The notes below the pieces were generated by a model. The model was not told the origin of the DNA. It saw only the letters and a program-made list of their open reading frames with translations, and searched no databases. From NCBI GenBank assembly GCA_963575745.1, contig CAUYUJ010014196.1, positions 257,160-321,159 of the forward strand: DNA of 64,000 nucleotides. The letters run 5' to 3'. The position numbers and the translations under genes were made by a program. Shown piece after piece: positions 22,698 through 32,203 of this stretch; the first letter of the stretch is position 1; each line of letters starts with the position of its first letter. The DNA is from Prorocentrum cordatum. Its lineage: Eukaryota; Sar; Dinophyceae; Prorocentrales; Prorocentraceae.

Positions 22698-23884
22698 ATG
22701 GGTGGACGTAAATCTGAGAGGCAACTCGTTGGAGGGAGCCCATCTCGTCCGCGAGGGCGCCATGCCTCGTCTTCCCGGAGCCGCTCTTACTCTCCTTCGC
22801 GTGACCGTGAGGGCCGCAGCCAGTCCACTGACACGTTTACGAAGATGGACAAGCTGCTGGGTAACATCGAGACCCTCTCGCAGGCAATGGCGAACCAGAA
22901 CCAGGACGTGATCGCAATCAGGAATGCCTGTACGGCATCAGTTGAAACATGTCCTCGTTGGCCGACCAAATGACCCTCGGGAGCACGGGGTACCACAACC
23001 GCCACCAGGAGTTGCAGAACATGTTGACTGCCAGCAGTAGGGACCTGGACACGCGTATGAACCAGATTTACACTTAGTTCAACAGCAGACTCTCCACTGA
23101 CAGCGATCGCATGAACACCGATCTCCGCGAAAATTGGGGACATTGAGAATACTCTCGCCGAACTCACCGCCCGCCAGAGTTTTGCAGAACGCCAGATTTG
23201 TGAACCTTTTTCTCCACCTGCACCTTGCGCGGAAGTGACGTCAGGCAAGGGTGGCGTTCACTCAATGTTTGCCCCTGGGCCCCGCCAGAATGACCGTGGT
23301 GCTCTACATGGTCAGACCTACAAACTGTTGATTTTGGGTTTCTCTCGGAAGATGCTCGTGGTTGACATCCGGAGGGTTGGTGAATGTTGCAGGGACACGT
23401 TTGCGCCATAGGCGGAGTCTCCGAATGTAGTTGTCAGGGCCTTCGATTTGAGCAAACAGATAATGCGTCACTTCAGAACTCCAACAGCTGCGGGTAACTT
23501 CATGGACAATTTCAACGTGAAGAACAAATAATGGCAGCAACCAGACCCGATTTATCCTGGCACGATGCTATCGTTGAGGCTTCGCCGCGATATGAACTTG
23601 AATAACCGCCAGCTCTTTTGTCGCTTCGGGGGGTGAGGAAAGCCGTCGCCGAGTTAGTCCGCCCTCGCGGGCTGGAGGTTGGGAGCACCGGTTTGGGAGG
23701 ATGCGTATACATCCTCAGGGGTCCCCACGACCCAGTACAGATCGCCTCAGTGCAAGTTGATGCTCCAAGCAATGCCACCACCACGCTTGATAGGGATTCG
23801 CTTCTAGGGTTCGGCATGGATTCGCATGCAGCTGCCATTGAAGCCGCGGTGCAGGGGCAACTCCGTCGTCCTTTTAGGGGATGA
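22698..23884 (+). pseudogene. LINE ORF1-like region, frameshifted
   Basis: From the ATG at 22698 a 91-residue frame is rich in Arg/Ser (an SRSRSYSPSRDREGR block), then helical and possibly coiled ('MDKLLGNIETLSQAMANQ'). It ends at 22973 and similar sequence continues in other frames, including a 'YKLLILGFSRKMLVVDI' strand-like stretch near 23316-23370 and a 'RGVRKAVAELVRPRGLEVG' stretch near 23630-23690. This suits a nucleic-acid-binding ORF1 product with a basic N-terminus and an RRM-like part, but the homology call is my inference. At least three frame changes or stops are needed to read through. Confidence 0.55.
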
Positions 23885-24069
23885 TGAGGGCTGCCAACTC
23901 TCCCTGGTCAGTTCCCCCTCTCCTTCTCCCCCTCCTGGGCGCTGTGAGTGGTCAGGTCCACGCGATTGCGAGGGCTCGCAGTTTCGTGTTCCCGCTGATC
24001 CGCTCCATGGCACTCATGCGAATGGATTGGACTACTTTCTTCCGTCTCCCGCAGTGTCTGCCCGTGCGT

Positions 24070-25095
24070 GGAACTGCCAGGCTTTGATGGCGTCATTTCG
24101 ATCGGCCAGCAATCACTCTTCTCATCGGTACCACAGATCTATTGAATTGTTCAAAAAGCGTGATACCGAAACGACACAAGAAACACACGGTCATATTGGT
24201 GACATTGATGAATTAAAGCGCCAGCTCCGTTTGCACGAGTTTGGCTTCTCCTTCTGGAGTACCCCAGCCGCGAGAGTGGGGTCACCGCGGCGCTCTCCCA
24301 CTGGCTCACCAGTAAGTTTGCTGAACTATGGCATGATGCTCTCTTCGCGGGTCGGACCCTGAAACCTGCTTTCGTGGGCCCCGTGGTAACCTTGTGTTTT
24401 TGTGCGTTCTTTTCCCCGAATGCGCGTGGCCCCATGCTCGTTGTCAGAAGTTATTGTTGGATGGGCTCCGCAGGGGCCTCCACGCCTACATGCCGGGCGG
24501 TTCCGACATCGAGGGCCACTGTTTGGCATTGGGGGGCTTCAACTTCGTTCTCGAGAATGCGGGTCGCACCAATGGGAGCGGCGGCCTTCCTAGCTCTGAT
24601 GGCGTTTCTCGGTCACGGATGTTCGACGAACACTTCCCGCTGCCCGCGGAACTTTACCAGGGCCAGGACACTCGGAGAGGGACCCGAAAACAAGCCGTCC
24701 ATAATACTTCGTGGATCGACAGGATCTACAAGTCCCCCCCCCCTGGGGTACTTCGGGACATCACCGCTAAGGCCTGTGCCATCGGTTCTTTGAAAGCTCA
24801 GATGAGTAGCGACCACCTCTCCGTCGTTGCCGCCCTCGAGGTCTACCGCCCGAACCCTGCGCGCCCCTCAATTCCCTCGCGGGCGATTGGGCTTCCCGAG
24901 CCCCCCCGCGCCCTGGGCGAATTGATCGCGGAAGTTCCTCGGGAATGGGGCCCTTGGAGCAAGCTTGAATCTCATAGGGATTGTTTCTTTGAGGCCGCAG
25001 CTGCGACCAAGCGTGCCCTTGGCTGCCGAGAGACCCAGATTTTGCAGGGGCGCCGCCATTTTGCCTTCTCCGCGCTCTGGGCAGCGCTTTTTTGA
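24070..25095 (+). pseudogene. LINE endonuclease (EEP family) domain, frameshifted
   Basis: This domain nicks target DNA for target-primed reverse transcription. Visible motifs in order: 'WNCQAL' near 24070; the catalytic-Glu motif in 'TTQETHG' followed by 'GDIDELKRQLRLHEFGFSFW' near 24172-24255; 'LALGGFNFVLENAGR' (the GDFN equivalent, with G for D) near 24523; 'RKQAVHNTSWIDRIY' near 24685-24730; and the C-terminal 'SDHLSVVAAL' near 24805. At least two frame changes lie between the first and second halves (about 24280 and 24390). The last part is open from 24394 to the TGA at 25093-25095. Confidence 0.82.
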
Positions 25096-25107
25096 CACCT
25101 GCGGCGC

Positions 25108-26600
25108 GTGCAAGAGGCTGTCCGGCGCTGCCATCGCTGGCGGGCCCACGTCAACGATGACCCTTCGCAGCGTCTGCGTCTGCGCGGGCTCTGTCAGTAT
25201 GTGCGAGCGCTATATTGCAAGATATTGAAGGAGGAGGAGGAGGACTTAATATGGGCGGCCCGCGTCGATGGGGAGAAGAGGGAGAGCGCGGCAGCGAGCA
25301 TTCAGCGTCGGAAGGAGCTTTGGCGTCGTTTTCGTGGTCGCACTTCCCTCTCGGGCATCTCTGCGACGCTGGCGGGGCCCCCGTTGGATCCACCGCGGCC
25401 TCTGCTGAGGCCCTTGCTAGCTACTGGAGCGAGATAGATAAGGCCCCCCAACGCCAGTGACTCCCATCGGATCGGCACCTCGTGGGCCCCTTCATCCGGC
25501 AGGTCGTCGAGCCCCTTCTTATGGAGCGGGGCCCTATAGCGTTCGGTTTGGCCTCATTGGGCAGAGGGTGGGCGGCGCGCCCGGGCCCGACGGGGCCCCC
25601 TACAGCGCCTGGAAGCATGGCGATTATCCCGGGATTCTGCGTGGCGTCTACTCGACTCTTTTCGCCGACCAGATCAATGCCCTACCTTTTGCTATGCGAC
25701 GAAGTCTCTTAATTCCTCTCCGAAGGGCGTTGACCGGCAGAGCGGCGCGAGATCCAGCGAGCTGCGTCGGAGCCTCAGGGCACAAGGCCGCTGTGCATGA
25801 GTAATGCGGACATCAAGCTTCTCGCCGATGCTCCTGCTGTTTCCGCGAGCGTCAATCTCGCTCCGCCCATTGATAAGGATCAGGCATTGAGGGCGCATTG
25901 ATGGGGCACATTGAGGGCGGAGGCCTGGGGGATGCGACAGCGCCGCGCACGGAGTTCCGCGCGCTGCGATGCTTCTCGCCGGCTTCTCGGCAGCGCTCCC
26001 CTCTCTCGCCCCCGCCTGGCTCCTCCGCGTTCTCGCCATCATGCGCTCGCCGCCGTTTGTAGTCAGTCTCTTCGAGATGATGCATGGGGGGAACCAAGGA
26101 TATATATATACATATATATACACACATTTTATTGCCGGCTAACGGTTCGGGAATATTGATTTGATTTCTGGGGGTCAAACGGGGCTGCCTCGTTTCTGTG
26201 TTATCATGCGTGCTCGCCACCGACCCCTGGCCCCATGGCTCCGCTCATATGCCGCGCCCAACTGCAACGCTAACCTCGCACATGCAGATCACATCCTCTT
26301 TGCGCTTCTCAACGTCATGACTGACCTTGGCTCTGTCCTAGACGGCCTCCAACAGTTCCAAAGATATAGCGAACCTCAAACTGAATCCCCGCAAGTGCCA
26401 GATCGTTGGGCGTTTGTGCCTGAACCGTGATTTCATGAAAAAGTTGCTTGAGGACTTCGGGGATCCGAGTTCGAATATGGTGGTAATGTCTTGGGCGATT
26501 TACTTCGGGTATCCTATTGGGCCTAACGGGCACCTCCACGTATTGGACGACGTCCTGCCGAAATTTCAAGCTCGGATCCGTCTTGCTTGACGTCTTGGTC
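25108..26600 (+). pseudogene. LINE reverse transcriptase, multiply frameshifted, active site damaged
   Basis: The frame of the endonuclease resumes after one in-frame stop at 25093. Recognisable blocks are the connecting region ('ELWRRFRGR', near 25318), a 'GPDGAPYSAW' entry motif near 25586, 'NADIKLLADA' near 25803, and the palm active site near 26275, which reads A-D-H-I-L-F where Y/F-A-D-D is expected. Next comes a 'LQQFQRYS' helix, then in another frame 'LKLNPRKCQIVG' near 26372 and 'FGYPIGPNG' near 26505. Changing the second catalytic Asp to His would abolish polymerisation. At least five frame changes are needed. Downstream to 27700 no RNase H or integrase motif was seen. Confidence 0.8.
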
Positions 26601-27868
26601 TGGGATGGCCCTTTCTGCCCTTGCCTCCAGGGCGGCATGTGTCTCCCTCCAGCAATGCAGGTTTCAGCTGCGCCCTGCCAGTGGTCAACTGGTGGAAACC
26701 TTCAAGGTTGGAGTTTCGCTGCTAACGGTTGGCCCGAGGAACGCGATTTCCTGCGGGCTCGCCACCCAGCTGCAGGCGAATGGTCTCGGCGTCGGGTTTC
26801 TAGATATCCGCGCTGCTGCGAGAGCCGTTTGTATTCGGTTTGCCTTGCGCTGCGGGGCTGCGCGGGAAGGGCTCGCCGCGCGCCACCTTCGACTCGGAAC
26901 GGACTGACCTCGAACGCGCCCCGTGCAGATGGCATCGGGGCTGGCATCAGCACTCGTTCGTTCCGCGCATTCGGGGGGCTCTGACCTTGCATCAATCGAT
27001 CTCACCCTCGTTGGGCACCTCGGGAAAGTCACTGGAAACCAAGATATATCGCCTCGTTCGTAAACGCGGCAAACATGAACAGGTTCAGTTCGATCATTTG
27101 AGCAGAATCCGCACGCAGATGCCAGAGATGAAGTACATTGAGACGTGCTGTGGCAATGTGAAGTTTGTCACCGGGCACGCGTCGATGCATCTGGCGGTCG
27201 CCACTCTTTGGTGGCGCGCGCGCTCAGTCAACGCATCCGCGAAATTTCGCAGTGCTCCGAGAGCCTGTGCGTTTGGGTGCCACTGTTCCGATTGGACCGG
27301 CCTCGACGTGATTTCCCATTGCCGTTGTTGCCCTGGGATCGAGGAGATTTCAACATAATGGCTTGGGGACCGAATGGTGAGTTCTAGCGAGCCCGTTGGG
27401 CGTCCTAACAAGTGTGGCCTCCCCCCTCTTCCCTGCCCCCGTTGGAATTGCATTGCTTCGAGCTGCGTGCTGCGATGCTTTTTTGTTTTTGTTGAATGCC
27501 CGCAGGCTGGGGGTAGAGGGGCCCCCAGCCCAACGCTTCGAAGCGAGATTGCGAGTTGCAGCACGGCGACGCCGTGTCCCGGCCGAGGCATGGTCGGACG
27601 GCCCATCAGGCCTCGCGCGCCGACGAGAGAGGCGCAAGCCGCCCGCTGTTGAGTCCGTCGTCGAGTTGCCTCCGACGCAGACTCCCAGGGCTCCGAGGGG
27701 GCGACGGGGTCCCGCATGATCTCGCATAGGCGGGTGTGTTAGACAATGACGTTTGACAGCTGGCCCGTCTGCGCCAGTTAGAACGGCGGGTCTGCTAGAC
27801 AGTTTTGTTCGACAGCTGGCCCGTCTGGCCCGAGTCGAAGCAGCCCGGCCCGTGCAGCAGGTTTGAAA

Positions 27869-27890
27869 ATAGCGAGCGCCTCTGAGCGTC
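27869..27890 (+). repeat. 3' target-site duplication of the LINE
   Basis: Identical over 22 bp to 22501-22522, and preceded by 'tttgaaa'. Twenty-two bp is within the range usual for target-primed reverse transcription. Confidence 0.85.
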
Positions 27891-29530
27891 ATCTCGCCAG
27901 GCCGACGTCGCAGGCCTACCGCGCCCCCCGGCGCTACCCTTGCAGCGCGAGGGGCGCGGGCCCAGCCGGGTGGGGGCCCTACTCGCGCCCAGAAAAGCAG
28001 ACAAGAGGGGAGTGGAGGCTGCCCGGGTTATTCCCACCATTGCCCCCCCGCCCCTCCTCATCCGAGGCTGCTGCGCGGCGGCGGCGGCAGGCTGGCAGCG
28101 CACGGCCGCCCTTGCGCGCGCGGAGCGGCCGAGCAGAAACGGCGAGACGATTGAGGGGAGATGCGACCCTGCCACCGCGTGCCTACGCCAGAAGCGCAGC
28201 CACGCCTTGCCCCATGCATGCTGGCCCCCACAGGGCCTATCTACTCCTCGAGGGGGGGCAGGGTCGCCCGCGCACGCCCGCCGACGCAACCCCGCGCGCC
28301 ACGCGCGCGCGCGCAGAAGACCGCCCTGACCTCAGGGGGCAGGAGGGGGGGCGGACGCCCCCCGCATCGCGCCGCCGAACATGCGGCCCAGCACGCACAG
28401 GCGGGCGGCGCCCTTCTCTGGCGCTGATGCCATTTTTTTTTTTTTTGGGGGGGGGGGGGGCGGGGCCCTTGCTCTTGCTCTCTCTGTTGCTAAGTGTGCC
28501 GGCAACGCCGGAACGCGTAACGTGCGCATCGCGACCTGCACCCTCGCGTGGGCCAGCCGCGGGAGGCGCGGGAACATCTCGGCGTTTCTGCAGGGATGGG
28601 ATGTCCTACGACTTGCGGGTACAAAGGAGGGGCTAGCAGCGACAGCACTTACGCAGGGCATGATGGGCAAGCATTGGGCATTGAAGAGTGGATGGGGATA
28701 AGATAAGCTCGTCAATACTAGTTGCGGCGGGTCGGCCATGGTGAGCAACCGGATGCCACAATGCATGTCTCAGGGGCGCGCATGCGCCGCCCATGCTGAT
28801 GCGAGGGCGCGCGCTAGGAGCACGATTGCAGGGTGTTGACTACGACAGTGCAGTGATGTGCGTCTACCTGGCGAATGCGCACGATAGGAAACAGTTGGAG
28901 ACAGCCAAGAAACTATTTGCATGAGTGGATCATATTATAGACGACTAGGCGTGCGTACGACCATACTGGCAGGAGGTGATATTGACTCGAGTTTTGGGGT
29001 TGGCACGAGCAACGGACAGCCTTGTGGAGCGTAGTAGGAGCGCGGCAGTGGGAAGTGGCTGCCCAGAGCCGGAGAACGGGAATGGGGGTCTGCTCGGAGA
29101 TTTTTGTTTGTGAGCGGGGCGACACATTCTTGCGCGCTGCGGATCATTGCGCGGGCGCGACCTTCTTCGGACAGACGGGTGACAGGGGCAGGATTGACCG
29201 CGTTGCGGTTCCTGTGCGCGCCAGGGACTTGGCGCGCGTGTGTCGCACGCGCGCTCTTAGAGGCTGCAACGAAACTTCAGGCCAACTGATCCCGAGGCCA
29301 CCGCGACCGCTTGCCGACAGGCGTCGGCCTTGCCTCCCTAACAGACGAACGCCCCTCGGGCCTGCCATCCAGGCGAGACTCGGTCCGGTACAGATCCACC
29401 GCCCATCTTGCGAGCCAGAAGACTTGCAGAGAGCCAGAGCCATACAGTTCAAGGACGTGTCCAGCGAGAACTAAGGGCGGCCGGGAGCAGGAGCAGGAGG
29501 GAGCAGGACCCAGGCGCTGTCCGCGCGACT
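27891..29530. other. GC-rich region, no gene recognised
   Basis: Open frames on both strands are expected from composition. A T14-G13 homopolymer junction lies at 28433-28460. No exon supported by a protein family was found. Confidence 0.5.
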
Positions 29531-29794
29531 TGTTTTTCACAACGTGGCTCCTCCGAGGTCTGCCCCCCCTCCCCAGCACTGGCTTTTCATCCTGAGTTGG
29601 TGTCTGTTCGGTCCCTGGGCCCGGTGCGGGCTTCCTGGATGCCGAGCATTGCGAACGCCTCCGCCTGGAGTTTTTCGAGGCGTTGGAGGGGTCTGGGCCC
29701 CCCCCCCCCCCCCAGAGGCCGAAAATGGGCAACAACCGTCCGTCGGGTTTTCCAATCATCGCGAGCGCGTCAGGGTAGAAGGAGGAGGGGGTGG

Positions 29795-29903
29795 GGAAGG
29801 ACGAGGAGGAGGAGGAGGAGGAGGAGGAGGAGGAGGAGGGGGTGCAGGAGGAGGGGCAGGATGAAGAGGAGGGGGGACGAGGAGGAGGAGGAGGAGAAGG
29901 AGG
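29795..29903 (+). repeat. GGA tract (5' border of cassette alpha copy)
   Basis: GAG triplets with short interruptions; abuts 'gtgaacccaagact'. Confidence 0.92.
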
Positions 29904-30667
29904 AGGAGGACAAGGGTGAACCCAAGACTTATCAACGATGTTGGAAGGCACCTTCACTCCAAGCTCCTTCTTCATAGGCTTCTACAAGTGTTTACGCCCA
30001 CTGAGGGTCGTGCGCCGTTGGGGGACAGTCGTGTGAAAATATCGATGCGTGCCAAAACAACATTCTGAGGATTTCAACGCCACATGTCAACCTGACTGTC
30101 GCGTCTTGACGAGTCTGAATCGCGTCAGAACGCCATTCCTGGGACTTCGACTCCGCGAGTCAGCGTAACTGTTGCGCCCTCTGTCCACAATACCATTTTT
30201 GGACTGGTAACCAAGAGAATCAACGAGATTAGTGGAATTCCTTTCATAAGACAGGTGGGAGTTACATTTTGAAAACGAGCCCCGCCCTCAATCCGTGAAG
30301 CTCTTGCAACATTTGCAAACGAATGTACGCGGCGCTACAGCGAGAACCACATTTTGAAACCGACCTGTCTTCAATCCGTGAAGCTGCAACGTGTTGAAAC
30401 GAATCTGCGCGGCACAAAGGCCAGAGCCACATTTTGAAATTGACTTGTCTTCAATCCGTGAAGCTCTTGCACACGTTTCAATCGAATGTGCGCGGCGCGC
30501 TGGCGAAATCCACATTTAGAAAACGACCCATTCTTTATTTGCGAAGCTGCTACCAGTTTGTAAGCTTCAGGCTCAGAAATAATAAGGAAGTTTCAGGCGA
30601 AACGCCCGGCCCGTTTTTCGACGTGCCTCGGGGTGCGAAACGGGAGAATTTTCATAAGGAAAAGGAA
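29904..30667 (+). repeat. GGA-flanked cassette alpha, copy at 30 kb
   Basis: Collinear with 17156-17860. Four tandem units of about 70 bp carrying 'atccgtgaagct' and 'gcgcggc' lie at 30285-30545, against two or three in the 17-kb copy, so the internal array varies in number. Confidence 0.85.
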
Positions 30668-30887
30668 TGAAGGAGGAGAAGGATGAGAAGGACGAGAAGG
30701 AGGAGACACAGGAGGAAGGAAGGAGCAGGGATCATGAGGGAGGAGGATAAGGATGATGCGTCCGAGGAAGAGGAGGAGGAGGAGGAGGAGGAGGAGGAGG
30801 AGGAGGAGGAGGACGAGGAGGAGGAGGAGGAGGAGGAGGAGGAGCAGGAGAAGGAGGAGGAGGAGGAGGAGGAGGAGGAGGAGCAAT
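30668..30887 (+). repeat. GGA tract (3' border of cassette alpha copy)
   Basis: About 220 bp of GAG triplets with GAC and CAG interruptions, running up to the first detectable hexosaminidase exon. Confidence 0.95.
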
Positions 30888-30907
30888 CGCGGCGGCGGCC
30901 GGCCCAG

Positions 30908-31044
30908 GCCGTCGGCCACGGGGTGGCGACCTTGAGCGCCCCGGCCGACGAGGGGCTCTTTTACGCGGTGCAGACGCTGCGGCAGCTGACCCCCGAGGGC
31001 GGCCCGGCGGACGTCCCCGGCCTCGCGATCGAGGACGCCCCGCA
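30908..31044 (+). CDS. Hexosaminidase exon a (start approximate)
   Basis: Encodes the GH20b-to-barrel transition up to 'LAIEDAP'. The start is placed after 'ggcccag' (AG at 30906-30907) because upstream sequence is GGA repeat; the true acceptor is uncertain. The donor is 'ccgca|gttcttg'. Confidence 0.7.
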
Positions 31045-32171
31045 GTTCTTGCGGGGGTGGTGGGCCCAAGCCTCTCGAACCTTTCGAGAAACTCAAGGCG
31101 GGGGGGTCGCAGTTCTGGCGCCTCTGGGGGCCTTTCGCTGGGTCACTGGACAGGGAGAGAACGACTCAGGATGCAGAGCTGGCCCCGCCGGACAGGTCCA
31201 GACCATTGGGAACACCGTGTGGAGAAACTCGAGACATCGACTATCCGGGAAAGGTTTCTCAAGCGGCATAGCGTGGTCAGGGCTCCAGCCCATCCGCCCT
31301 GCTCTCGCTAAGAAGGCGGGGGCTTGTTGAAAGCCAGGGGCCGTCTTAGAACAGCCCAGGGGCTTCCAATCGAAGAAGAGATGACGGCATACGCATAAAC
31401 CTTCGGAGCTCCTCGCGGATTTGTTTGATTTGCGTTGGGTGGCGCTGTCGGCGCCGCCCCTGCAACCCGAGAGATAGGCGCGGACCTTCGAACGTGGATG
31501 AGTCTGCTGTTCTGCCTTTGCTCCTTCCTTCCGGCGAAGGAGTGGGAGGCTGGTGGGGAGGGAGGAGGAGGAGGAGGGAGGAGGGAGAAGGGAGGAGGGA
31601 GGGAGGGAGGAGGAGGCAGAGGTGGGAGGAGGAGGAGGAGGAGGAAGATGAGGAGGAGGAGGAGGAGGAGGAAGAGGAGGGGGGGAGGAGGAGAGGGAGG
31701 ATGAGGAGGAGGAGGAGGTGGAGGAAGAGGAGGATGAAGAGGAGGAGGAGGAGGAGAGGGGGGGAATGGGGAGGAGAAAGAGGAGGGAAAGCGGAGAGGA
31801 CTGGGTGGAAGAGACGCGGGCCAGCTCCAGGCATCCAGAGGCCTGCCTCTGCGCGAGGGGAACGGGATCCTGAGGGCAACGGGTCCCGAACCCCCCCCCA
31901 GGGGGGGGGGGCCTCCCCTGGGGTCACCTTCTCGTCCTGCGCCGCTCTGCCCACGGGCTCCCCGGGGCCCGCGGAAGGCCCCTTGGGGGGGGGGGGTCGG
32001 GACCCCTTGCCCTCAGGATCCCGTTCCCCTCCCCTCGCGCAGAGGCAGGCCTCTGGATGTCTGGAGCTGGCCCGCGTCTCTTCCACCCAGTCCTCTCCGC
32101 TTTCCCTCCTCTTTCTCCTCCCCATTCCCCCCCTCTCCTCTCCTCCTCCTCCTCTTCCTCCTCTTCCTCCA

Positions 32172-32203
<32 letters not shown>

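Larger units (their letters stand above)
22523..27868 (+). mobile_element. LINE-type non-LTR retrotransposon, decayed, full length
   Basis: The 5.35-kb insertion carries, in order, an ORF1-like region (22698 to about 23880), an AP-endonuclease domain (about 24070-24840) and a reverse transcriptase region (about 25108-26590). This is the order of endonuclease-encoding non-LTR elements that move by target-primed reverse transcription. It is bounded by perfect 22-bp direct repeats and has a spliced-leader relic at its 5' end. The 3' part holds a tandem 'gacagctggcccgtct' pair (27757-27826) and ends 'gtttgaaa' before the second duplication. Several frameshifts and in-frame stops break the coding frames, so it is inactive as read. 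No poly-A tail is visible. Confidence 0.85.
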
